Shown here one piece after another: positions 7,867-14,197 of a stretch of 37,855 bases of DNA; position 1 is the stretch's first letter; each line of letters opens with the position of its first letter. A program made the position numbers and the translations under genes. The notes beneath the pieces are model-generated. The model did no database searches and was not told where the DNA came from. It was given only the letters and a program-made list of their open reading frames with translations. The stretch covers positions 1 through 37,855 of the IMG/VR virus record IMGVR_UViG_3300009537_000068. One strand, given 5' to 3'. This DNA comes from a virus.

Positions 7867-8602
7867 AAAAAGTAATCTAGTTGGAATGAGATTTGGAAGA
7901 CTTATAGTATTGAGATATACTCATAATAATAAGTACGGTAAAACAATGTGGGAGTGTAGATGTGACTGTGGTAGTAATAAAATTATCTGTGGTAGTAATT
8001 TAAAAAACGGCCATACAAAATCCTGCGGTTGTTTTCAAAAAGAAAAAGCTTCTGAAGCAAATAGTAACAAATTTGTTTCGGACAAGACACGAAAAAAATT
8101 ATCAGATTCATGGAAAAATAGACCAGCAGTATCAAAAGAAACTAGAAGAAAAATGTCTGATGCAAATAGAGGCAAAAATAATCCTATGTTTGGTAAAAAA
8201 CACAGTGAAGAGTCTAAAGAAAAGAATTCTAAATCTCAAAAAGGATCCATCCCATGGAATAAAGGTAAGATCGGGATTTACTCAGAGAAGACACTAAAAA
8301 GGATGTCTATTCTAGCTAAACAGAGGATCAAACACGGCCTAACTGGTACCAAGTTTTATAATAATGCAAAAGCAGCAAAGCGTAGAGCGTGGAAATTAAA
8401 ACAAACACCTTTGGACGCAAATCAAGAAGAAATTAGTAGAATATATAAAATTTGTAGTGATATCAATGCTCGAGCTGGAAAAATATTGTTTCATGTAGAC
8501 CATATAGTGCCTTTATCGAAAGGTGGTTTGCACCACCAAGATAATTTACAAATACTGCGGGCAGAAGATAATTTAAAAAAGGGATCAAAAATATTATATT
8601 AA
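7859..8602 (+). CDS. Free-standing HNH endonuclease with NUMOD3-like motifs
   Basis: 247 residues. The start overlaps the end of the preceding gene and has little ribosome binding site of its own, so it is probably translated by coupling. The N-terminus (GMRFGRLIVLRY, WECRCDCGSNKIICGSNLKNG, SCGC) is the zinc-like domain common in phage HNH proteins. NUMOD3-type motifs follow (NPMFGKKHSEESKEKNSKS, GSIPWNKGK). The nuclease is at the C-terminus: HVDHIVPLSKGG with NLQILRAEDNLKKGSK. This is a different HNH subtype from the two genes at 2596 and 5052, so it came from a separate invasion. It is the closest nuclease gene, about 1 kb upstream, to the ORF-less intron at 9658. Confidence 0.85.
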   Translation: MAKKSNLVGMRFGRLIVLRYTHNNKYGKTMWECRCDCGSNKIICGSNLKNGHTKSCGCFQKEKASEANSNKFVSDKTRKKLSDSWKNRPAVSKETRRKMSDANRGKNNPMFGKKHSEESKEKNSKSQKGSIPWNKGKIGIYSEKTLKRMSILAKQRIKHGLTGTKFYNNAKAAKRRAWKLKQTPLDANQEEISRIYKICSDINARAGKILFHVDHIVPLSKGGLHHQDNLQILRAEDNLKKGSKILY

Positions 8603-8632
8603 GAAAAAAATAGTAATCAATGCTTTATTAGT

Positions 8633-8670
8633 ATTTATCTAGCAAATTACAAATAATATTCTATAATAAT
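8633..8670 (+). promoter_or_regulatory. Promoter-like element, copy 2 (CTAGCA-17-TATAAT)
   Basis: Reads TTTATCTAGCAAA, an A/T spacer, then AATATTCTATAATA, matching the element at 2511-2548 in both blocks and in spacing. The -10 is TATAAT at 8660-8665, with CTAGCA 17 bases upstream. It lies in an 84-base gap after the HNH gene, followed by CGAGGAG and the start at 8687. It is the likely promoter for the accessory block that begins with the 77-residue protein and the glycosyltransferase. Confidence 0.6.
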
Positions 8671-8686
8671 AACGAGGAGATAAACT

Positions 8687-8920
8687 ATGGTAACAGATTA
8701 TATCGCATTTGAACTTTCACCAGGACAAAAACCACCTGTTGGTGCAACTGGCATTACGATTTCTGGAACCGGCGAAATTATATGGGTGGGCGAGGAAGGC
8801 ACATTTGATATGAATGCCACATTTGGAACTATTTTACAAACAGATCCTACGCCTCAGTCTACTATCACAAACAGGTCAATGACACAACAAGAAATAGACG
8901 ATTATCTAGCCACTTTATAA
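8687..8920 (+). CDS. Small protein of unknown function (77 aa)
   Basis: 77 residues behind GAGGAGA, first gene after the promoter-like element at 8633. It has a Pro/Gly/Thr-rich beta-like body (SPGQKPPVGATGITISGTGE, IIWVGEEGTFDMNATFGT) and ends in a short acidic helix (MTQQEIDDYLATL). No signal peptide, Cys pair or membrane span. The composition resembles small phage structural or accessory proteins. Not recognised. Confidence 0.6.
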   Translation: MVTDYIAFELSPGQKPPVGATGITISGTGEIIWVGEEGTFDMNATFGTILQTDPTPQSTITNRSMTQQEIDDYLATL

Positions 8921-8930
8921 GGATTATATT

Positions 8931-9581
8931 ATGAGTATTAATTTATTTATAGGCACGCCTTGCTATGGCGGTCAATGCCACACTGACTACCTACACTCAT
9001 TGATTTCATACTATGAGTCAAAAATACCCTTCACTGTTATGACTCTAGGAAATGAAAGTTTAATTTCGAGGGGAAGAAATACCTTGGCCTCTTATTTTTA
9101 TAGAATGGTAGGCCCAACATATTTGTTATTTTTGGATGCGGACATCTATCTTCATGCAAATGAGCTTATAAAACTTCTATCTCATGATAAAGATGTTATA
9201 GGAGCTCCGGTGGCTTTGAAGGGCCACGATGCGGAAGGCAACCCCGTTTATAACACAGGTAAAATACTTGAAGAAGAGGGTGATTTATTAAAGGTAGACA
9301 AATTAGGCACAGCTGTCTTGTTATTATCTAGAAAGGCTGTTAATGAACTAGTTTATCACGCTGAGGATAATGGTGATGTGTATTATAGTAATCCTCATAC
9401 TAGGGGAGATGCCGATCCTAGTGTGAAAATGTTTGATATATTTAAAACAGGGGTATTTAATAAAGAATATTATTCTGAGGATTATTATGCTTGTAGAACT
9501 CTTAGAAAATTAGGTTTTGATATATATGTTAATCCAAATGTACGCACCAGGCACAATGGGAATTATGTGTTTGGTAATTAA
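8931..9581 (+). CDS. GT-A-type glycosyltransferase
   Basis: 216 residues behind AAGGATT. It begins with a Rossmann-like strand (INLFIGTPCYGGQCHTDY). A nucleotide-sugar and metal-binding DxD follows in LLFLDADIYLH (Asp69 and Asp71). The preceding SLISRGRNTLASYF motif and later YYSEDYYACRTLRKLGFDIYV fit the GT-A fold of GT2-like and Anp1-like enzymes found in large environmental phages. It probably transfers a sugar to phage DNA, to a virion protein or to a host surface molecule. The acceptor cannot be read from the sequence. No membrane span is seen, so a soluble cytoplasmic enzyme is expected. Confidence 0.8.
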   Translation: MSINLFIGTPCYGGQCHTDYLHSLISYYESKIPFTVMTLGNESLISRGRNTLASYFYRMVGPTYLLFLDADIYLHANELIKLLSHDKDVIGAPVALKGHDAEGNPVYNTGKILEEEGDLLKVDKLGTAVLLLSRKAVNELVYHAEDNGDVYYSNPHTRGDADPSVKMFDIFKTGVFNKEYYSEDYYACRTLRKLGFDIYVNPNVRTRHNGNYVFGN

Positions 9582-9603
9582 TTAATTAGGAGGAATTAGT
9601 TTA

Positions 9604-10079
9604 ATGGGAGACGAAAGAGTTAGTGGAGTAGTTAAATGGTTTTCTTCAGAACGAGGTACATAGTGGCCCTTCATAGGGGAAACCTTATGTCGAAATCCCT
9701 CTAATTGCTGGGACATCCTACAATAAGGCTGAGGACAATCAGCAGCGAATCCCGAAAGGGCACGTTCAACGACTAGAGCATAGGCTCGTAGATTCAAGCG
9801 AATCGAAACGGGGGAGACCTTAAATGGTTTTGATATAGTCTGATCTCATAGGAAACTATGAGCTGCTTTTAAAAGCGGTATAAGATTAGCGACCTTATAT
9901 GAACATTAATGTACGGTTTTGTACTAAAAGATGGAGACGAGTCTACTGAATATTTTGTTCATTTTTCTTACATCCAGATGGACGGCTATAAGACGCTTAG
10001 AGCTGGACAGAAAGTAGAATTTACGCTAGTAGAGACAGACAAGGGTATTCAAGCGCAGGAAATTACTCCTGTGGAATAA
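9604..10079 (+). CDS. Cold-shock (CspA-family) protein, gene split by a group I intron
   Basis: Exon 1 is 9604-9657 (18 codons) behind TTAGGAGGAA. Exon 2 is 9912-10079 (55 codons plus stop). Joined, they give a 73-residue protein of normal CspA length. It has the VKWF motif (Trp12, Phe13), RNP1 in RGYGFV with the intron between Gly18 and Tyr19, RNP2 in YFVHFSYI (33-36), and the usual end GQKVEFTL, KGIQAQEITPVE. These proteins bind single-stranded RNA or DNA and melt RNA structure. Without splicing, exon 1 runs into a TAG codon within four bases of the junction region. The split between two perfectly matching halves is direct evidence for splicing. Confidence 0.88.
9658..9911 (+). ncRNA. Group I self-splicing intron (254 nt, no ORF)
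   Basis: Core elements occur in order: Q-type AATCAGCAGCG at 9737-9747; a CCC-GAAA-GGG hairpin at 9751-9760; R-type GTTCAACGACTAGAGC at 9764-9779; a GATTC-AAGC-GAATC hairpin (probable P8) near 9791-9804; S-type GATATAGTC at 9832-9840, whose TAGTC pairs with GACTA of R to form P7; and a perfect P9 hairpin CTCATAG-GAAA-CTATGAG at 9845-9862. The 5' exon ends in T and the intron ends in G, as expected. GTAC is repeated at both junctions, so the exact cut may shift by up to four bases without changing the spliced product. P1 pairing is weak by eye. Confidence 0.88.
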
Positions 10080-10095
10080 AACAAAGGTGAAGTAA

Positions 10096-10530
10096 ATGCT
10101 TTTATCAGAGGCTATTAAAGAGAAGGATTACATCGAGGAGTCCATTAATAATTTACTAGATTATATTAATGCACTACTTGTTGAAGAAAAGACAGAATTT
10201 AAAATGAACAAAACTTTAATCGATGGCAGGATACAAGAATTGAAAGAGTCTTGTAGGAAGTACCAACAATTTTCTGTCACGATACAAAGGGCAAAGGCTG
10301 ACGCCATCATTAAAGTTAACGATACAGAATTAAGCATTTTAGATGCTGAAGCTATAAAAGAATCTATGCAAAAAAAATTGAATGCTTTTGAGAGTATGCT
10401 AATAACAGCTACTAAAAATGTATGTGAAAACATAGACTGGTTGTTCAATGAGCTAGAAAACATGAGAATAGACGTAAAAACTCTTGGGGCAGAAATAGAT
10501 TATGCCACATGGCATGTTGAGGTACAATAA
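10096..10530 (+). CDS. Coiled-coil protein resembling the DIP1984 (septicolysin-like) family
   Basis: 144 residues behind AAAGGTGAAG. It opens MLLSEAIKEKDYIEESINNLLDYI and is helical throughout. It has the family-like phrase DGRIQELKESCRKYQQFSVTIQRA, in which a helix is followed by a short region mentioning residues needed for pairing of two helices. The resemblance to DIP1984-type proteins, in which LxEAL-like starts and NxT-type middles recur, is from memory and moderate. No catalytic motif is seen. The stop overlaps the next start by one base (TAATG). Role unknown. Confidence 0.55.
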   Translation: MLLSEAIKEKDYIEESINNLLDYINALLVEEKTEFKMNKTLIDGRIQELKESCRKYQQFSVTIQRAKADAIIKVNDTELSILDAEAIKESMQKKLNAFESMLITATKNVCENIDWLFNELENMRIDVKTLGAEIDYATWHVEVQ

Positions 10531-10760
10531 TGATTTTTAGATATTGGGTGCAATTTGATGATGAGGGAGAAATCGAATCATTGAACTTAGATAAACAAAA
10601 GGGTTGTGAGGAATATATAGTAAAATTAATACCAATAGATAGAGTGCAAGAGTCAACAGAAGAACTTGAAAAATCTATTATGGAAAGCAAACACCAGTTC
10701 AAAAAATTTAAGACGGAAGTGGAAAAGGTTACAAAAGGATTAAGGAGGATTAAGATTTGA
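10530..10760 (+). CDS. Small charged protein of unknown function (76 aa)
   Basis: 76 residues, starting in a TAATG overlap with the preceding stop, so translation is coupled. It has a beta-like start (MIFRYWVQFDDEGEIESLNL) and then a charged helix (ESTEELEKSIMESKHQFKKF). The next gene starts within its last codons. No recognised family. The tight overlaps on both sides support it as a real gene. Confidence 0.6.
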   Translation: MIFRYWVQFDDEGEIESLNLDKQKGCEEYIVKLIPIDRVQESTEELEKSIMESKHQFKKFKTEVEKVTKGLRRIKI

Positions 10761-11371
10761 AAATAGGAATTACAGGAAAGGCAAGAAGTGGTAAAAATCA
10801 ATTCGCAGAATATTTGATTACAGCATTTAATCATAAACAGATATATTATGAATCCATGGCATTTGCTACACAATTAAAAACTATGTGTAGGGATCATTTT
10901 GGTTTGAGTGATGATCAATTATGGGAAAGAGGAAAGAATCTTAGAGAAATACCTGATGAGAGATTTGACAAGGATGAATGTATTTACTGGACTCCTAGAG
11001 AAATAATGCAGGAATTGGGTAGTTTTTACCGAAAGATCAAAAGCGACTACTGGGTGTATGCTTTAGACCAGGAAATTAAAAAACGGAATTATGACAATGT
11101 TATTATAACAGATGTAAGACACTTAAACGAATGTGCTTATATAAAAGAAAATAAAGGCATTCTTATTAAGATTACAAGAAATGAAGTTGCAGAAATTCAT
11201 GGCATGGATCATGAGTCAGAAACGGCATTAAATAACTATAAAGATTTTGATATTGAAATCAAGAACGATGGTACACTAGATGACCTATATGAGGCAGCAA
11301 GAAAGATTTTGCCGGCCATCATGAAGTTAGAAAAATTAATGGAAAGAGGGGAGATGTACAATGGCAAGTAA
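10757..11371 (+). CDS. Deoxynucleoside monophosphate kinase-like P-loop protein
   Basis: 204 residues from a TTG start behind TAAGGAGG at 10741-10748, overlapping the previous gene by four bases. Walker A is GKARSGKN (7-14), right after strand KIGIT. The middle contains YWTPREIMQELGSFYRK and DYWVYALDQEIKKR, and the strand NVIITDVRHLNECAYIKE fits the second acidic site (Asp in TDVRH). This arrangement matches the phage dNMP kinase family (T4 gene 1-like and its many relatives), which phosphorylates deoxynucleoside monophosphates for DNA synthesis. The substrate is inferred from the family. The last 11 bases overlap the next gene. Confidence 0.8.
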   Translation: MKIGITGKARSGKNQFAEYLITAFNHKQIYYESMAFATQLKTMCRDHFGLSDDQLWERGKNLREIPDERFDKDECIYWTPREIMQELGSFYRKIKSDYWVYALDQEIKKRNYDNVIITDVRHLNECAYIKENKGILIKITRNEVAEIHGMDHESETALNNYKDFDIEIKNDGTLDDLYEAARKILPAIMKLEKLMERGEMYNGK

Positions 11372-11621
11372 ACCAATGGTAATAAAGATTATGCCCGACG
11401 AGATAGTTGGCACTGAAATTATGAAGCACGGTGATTATAGAAGTGCAAGAGTAGGTGTTAAAACAAATGAGGATGAGTATCTTAGTGTTTCGTATGAATG
11501 GAAAGGCGAAGGAGTTCCAGAGTTTGTAATGAACTTAATGGATTTTATGAAATCAAACGCCGAAGAAATTGCACAATCTAAGAACGATGAAGAATATGCA
11601 GCTCTAAAAGAGAGGATATAA
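11361..11621 (+). CDS. Small protein of unknown function (86 aa)
   Basis: 86 residues behind AGAGGGGAG, overlapping the kinase-like gene by 11 bases. It has a mixed strand-helix pattern: PMVIKIMPDEIVGTEIM, then RSARVGVKTNEDEYLSVSYEWKG with alternating polar and apolar residues typical of beta strands, then a C-terminal acidic helix. No metal site or membrane span. The next gene starts at the base after its stop. Not recognised. Confidence 0.6.
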   Translation: MASKPMVIKIMPDEIVGTEIMKHGDYRSARVGVKTNEDEYLSVSYEWKGEGVPEFVMNLMDFMKSNAEEIAQSKNDEEYAALKERI

Positions 11622-11855
11622 ATGGCTATACCACATTCTGATTTTACTAATCCTCGTTTTATACGACATGATTATGAAGCGACTTTGGTTAGAGATGATA
11701 GGCGTAGATTTGATAACATGAGATTACAATATGCTGGTCAGCCTAATCGACATTGGCGTATTGAACCTCAACCAGGATATAATGCACAGGATCCAAGTAT
11801 CAGAGTGGATAAAATAAATCTAGACATAAATGTACCAGTAATACGCGCTAGGTAA
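11622..11855 (+). CDS. Small Arg-rich protein of unknown function (77 aa)
   Basis: 77 residues, starting directly after the stop of the previous gene. It is rich in Arg, Asp and Tyr (NPRFIRHDYEATLVRDDRRR, NRHWRIEPQPGYNAQD) and ends DKINLDINVPVIRAR. The stop codon lies inside the stem-loop of the terminator at 11835-11869, so this is the last gene of its transcription unit. No family recognised. Confidence 0.6.
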   Translation: MAIPHSDFTNPRFIRHDYEATLVRDDRRRFDNMRLQYAGQPNRHWRIEPQPGYNAQDPSIRVDKINLDINVPVIRAR

Positions 11856-11869
11856 TTACTGGTTTTTTT
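11835..11869 (+). terminator. Intrinsic terminator
   Basis: CCAGTAAT (11835-11842) pairs perfectly with ATTACTGG (11855-11862), a 12-base loop lies between, and seven T residues follow (11863-11869). The stop codon of the preceding gene falls in the loop/3' arm boundary. It separates the kinase block from the HD-domain gene at 11889. Confidence 0.85.
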
Positions 11870-11888
11870 ATATAAAAGGAGAATTAAA

Positions 11889-12461
11889 ATGGAAACAAAG
11901 GAAAGGTTAGAAGTATTTAAAAATGAGTTAGAACTAATAATAAATCCAGCCATCAGGGAATTTGTAGAAGAGTGCCTTAAACAAGCACCTGATTATGTGT
12001 TTACTGATTGCCCATCAAGTTCAAGTGGGAAATATCATCCTATCGAAGAGCTCGGCCCTGACGGAACCGTGTTGCATACTAAAAAAGTATTTGCTATGGC
12101 TTATGAATTAAGCCGAGGACTGGACTGTGAACAGTATAGAGACGAGATATGCGCAGCTGCTCTTTTACATGATATGGCTAAGCAAGGCATGACCCAGAGT
12201 GGTCATACGATTAAGACTCATCCACAGGTGATGGCTATGCAAGTAGCGGATGTATATAAGTCAAAGTTTACTGATAAGCTGGACAGAGAGTCAGCATTGA
12301 AGATATACTATGGAATTTTTTACCATTACGGGCCATGGTCGAATGGTGAAGCTAAAAAGCCGTTATCTGACTATCAACCATGGGAACTTGTGGTATATAT
12401 TTCAGATTATGTTTGTAGTAAACGGTTTGTGCATGTAAACCATATTACATCGGGGGTATAA
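11889..12461 (+). CDS. HD-domain phosphohydrolase
   Basis: 190 residues behind AAAGGAGAA, first gene after the terminator at 11835. The HD signature is complete: His63 in VLHTKKVFAMAYEL, His94-Asp95 in ALLHDMAKQGM, His111 in IKTHPQVMAMQ, and a distal Asp in YISDYVCSKR. Such enzymes use metal ions to hydrolyse phosphates of nucleotides, (p)ppGpp or cyclic nucleotides. Lacking extra domains, the substrate cannot be told. A role in nucleotide metabolism or in countering host nucleotide signals is plausible. It forms a close block with the zinc-ribbon and NusG-like genes, with one base between this stop and the next start. Confidence 0.8.
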   Translation: METKERLEVFKNELELIINPAIREFVEECLKQAPDYVFTDCPSSSSGKYHPIEELGPDGTVLHTKKVFAMAYELSRGLDCEQYRDEICAAALLHDMAKQGMTQSGHTIKTHPQVMAMQVADVYKSKFTDKLDRESALKIYYGIFYHYGPWSNGEAKKPLSDYQPWELVVYISDYVCSKRFVHVNHITSGV

Positions 12462-12462
12462 C

Positions 12463-12735
12463 ATGGCAGGACTAACTCCAGGATCAACGCCTAGAAGATG
12501 GATTCCAGCAGGTGGGGAACAAAGGCATAGAGAAAAGATTCATAGAGAAAGTAAATTTGCTGATGATCATAAAAACTTACCGTTCTCATTTTCAAAACCA
12601 CAGAAACCAAAAAAGCACGATTGGTTTGAATGTGTGGAATGTGGATATATACTTTCTGCGCCCAAAAACACTGTTATGGTTGGATGTAAACAGTGTAATA
12701 AAGCAACGAAGGTGGAAAGGATTGGAGATGAATAA
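12463..12735 (+). CDS. Zinc-ribbon small protein (90 aa)
   Basis: 90 residues starting one base after the HD gene. The N-terminal half is basic and Pro/Gly-rich (TPGSTPRRWIPAGGEQRHRE). The C-terminal half holds two Cys pairs, CVECGYIL and CKQCNKAT, separated by 17 residues, a classic zinc ribbon. It overlaps the start of the NusG-like gene by eight bases. The combination suggests a nucleic-acid or RNA-polymerase-binding accessory factor, but this is inferred from the zinc ribbon and neighbour only. Confidence 0.7.
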   Translation: MAGLTPGSTPRRWIPAGGEQRHREKIHRESKFADDHKNLPFSFSKPQKPKKHDWFECVECGYILSAPKNTVMVGCKQCNKATKVERIGDE

Positions 12736-13213
12736 TTGGCATGTTTGGGTAATAAATCCTCAACGATATAAGAAAGTAGAGGAATTTTTGACAAGTGTTT
12801 CAGAAATAGATACATATATGTATCCTACAGTAGTAAAAGAATATTCAACTAAATCTGGTTGGAAGAAAAAAGATATTCCTTTGTATAGTAATTACATATT
12901 TATTAAATACAACTATACTAATAGTATTCATTCAAGACTAGAAAATTGTTTATGGATTAAAGATTATTTGGGAATATGTTCTCAGCAAGAAATTATAGAT
13001 ATAAAGAAGATGTCCGAACAGAAATATGAGGATATAATGCCTGCTACTGAGATTAAAGAAAATCATTCTTATAAACTCATAGGCACCCCTTTCAAAGGAA
13101 TGATTTGTACAGTGGTAGATATTAACGGTGAAAAATTAACAGTGTCGGTAGAGTTATTTGGATCTGCCAGACTGATTAAATGTTCAATCTATGATGTCGA
13201 TGTGGAGGGGTAG
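12728..13213 (+). CDS. NusG/RfaH-like transcription elongation factor
   Basis: 161 residues from ATG 12728, inside the last codons of the zinc-ribbon gene. The start was chosen because the NGN domain begins there: NNWHVWVINPQRYKKVEEFL, then YMYPTVVKEYSTKSGWKKKD and the conserved strand IPLYSNYIFIKY. The C-terminus carries a KOW-like unit: GTPFKGMICTVVDINGEKL followed by TVSVELFGSARLIKCSIYDV. NusG proteins bind the RNA polymerase clamp and change pausing and termination. Phage copies of this family are uncommon. It may help antitermination of the long late operons. An upstream reading frame in the same phase exists but overlaps the zinc-ribbon gene. Confidence 0.8.
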   Translation: MNNWHVWVINPQRYKKVEEFLTSVSEIDTYMYPTVVKEYSTKSGWKKKDIPLYSNYIFIKYNYTNSIHSRLENCLWIKDYLGICSQQEIIDIKKMSEQKYEDIMPATEIKENHSYKLIGTPFKGMICTVVDINGEKLTVSVELFGSARLIKCSIYDVDVEG

Positions 13214-13218
13214 ATAAA

Positions 13219-13659
13219 GTGGAGCCGTATTCAGCTAAAAAGCCAAGGGGGAGGCCTTTTGGATATCGATTAAGTGAAGAAACTAAAAACAAGATTAGTA
13301 AAGGTAGGCAGGGTAGTAAGCACTCAGAAAAAACTAAGGATAAAATATCTAAATCATTAACAGCGTATTTTAAGAGAAGAGATTCTTTAGCCGATAGTAT
13401 AGCCAATGAGTATAGTTATATATCTGAAGAGGCCTCGGAATGGGTAGTTGATAATAAAGAAGAGATAGATAATGAAGAATATAGTATATTAACAGAGAAA
13501 AGATTATCCTATCTTAAACAAATAGAAATATGCATAGGATCTGATATAGAACATCTTTTTGGACATGACACTAATCCAGAATTTTTAATGATATTAAGAG
13601 AAGAATTACAAGAAAAATGTGATCCAGAGTTATTAAAAGAATTTTATTCAATAGTATAG
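13219..13659 (+). CDS. AT-hook/NUMOD3-bearing small protein beside the terminase genes
   Basis: 146 residues from a GTG start behind GGAGGGG with an 8-base gap. The N-terminus has an AT-hook-like KKPRGRPFG followed by two NUMOD3-like repeats, RLSEETKNKISKGRQGSKHS and SEKTKDKISKSLTAYFKRR. The rest is acidic and helical (EEASEWVVDNKEEIDNEEYS, REELQEKCDPELLKEFYSIV) with no nuclease motif. NUMOD3 normally occurs in homing endonucleases as a DNA-binding part, so this looks like that module reused in a DNA-binding protein. Its position just before the small and large terminase candidates suggests a packaging or recognition role. That is inference. Confidence 0.65.
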   Translation: MEPYSAKKPRGRPFGYRLSEETKNKISKGRQGSKHSEKTKDKISKSLTAYFKRRDSLADSIANEYSYISEEASEWVVDNKEEIDNEEYSILTEKRLSYLKQIEICIGSDIEHLFGHDTNPEFLMILREELQEKCDPELLKEFYSIV

Positions 13660-13666
13660 AGGGTAT

Positions 13667-14188
13667 ATGGCTAAAAAAGGAAGACCAAAGAAACCACCTA
13701 AATTTAAAGAGATACTAGAGAGTTTGATACCTTCAGATGATATTTTTGAGCCAGAAGAGAAAAAAATGTATGAAGGATTGATATCTGTTTATCTACAAGA
13801 CTTTGATGAAGAACAGCTCACTGCAAATGATATGGATGATATAATGTCTATAGCTATGAACAGGGTCTTAGAAATAAGATTACTGAAAGCAGGTAAGGTT
13901 AGCACTATAGCACATATAGACTCATCCACTGCTATAGAGAAGCTTAGAAAGCAAACAGAAAAACTTAAGGAAAACCTAGCATCTCGTCGAAAAGATAGAA
14001 TTGATCCCAAAAAATATAGCGGATTTTCTATTGTAGATTTGGCTGTAGCGTTTGATTCAGAAAAAAAAGATGCTTTATTAGAGAGAACGTATGCATTTAA
14101 AATAGAAGAGGATGATGTCCTAAAGTCTGATATGTTAATAGGCAATAGGAATGACGAAGATGCAGATGTAATAAACAAAGAGGAGTAG
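13667..14188 (+). CDS. Probable small terminase subunit
   Basis: 173 residues behind GAGGGTAT. The N-terminus is basic with an AT-hook-like KKGRPKKPPKFKEIL, then an acidic helical body (FEPEEKKMYEGLISVYLQDFD, TANDMDDIMSIAMNRVLEIR) and a helix IEKLRKQTEKLKENLASRRKDR. The length, an N-terminal DNA-binding-like segment, an oligomerising helix and a position directly before the large terminase all fit a small terminase subunit, which recognises the viral DNA for packaging. Sequence similarity alone does not prove it, because this family is very diverse. Confidence 0.6.
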   Translation: MAKKGRPKKPPKFKEILESLIPSDDIFEPEEKKMYEGLISVYLQDFDEEQLTANDMDDIMSIAMNRVLEIRLLKAGKVSTIAHIDSSTAIEKLRKQTEKLKENLASRRKDRIDPKKYSGFSIVDLAVAFDSEKKDALLERTYAFKIEEDDVLKSDMLIGNRNDEDADVINKEE

Positions 14189-14197
14189 AGATACCAA

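Noticed and set aside
9582-9797. Minus-strand 71-codon frame across the cold-shock gene
   Set aside because: It is antisense to exon 1 and the intron core, has no matching family, and would be the only minus-strand gene.
12512-12727. Longer in-frame N-terminal extension of the NusG-like gene
   Set aside because: It lies antiphase within the zinc-ribbon gene, has no good ribosome binding site, and the NGN domain starts at ATG 12728.
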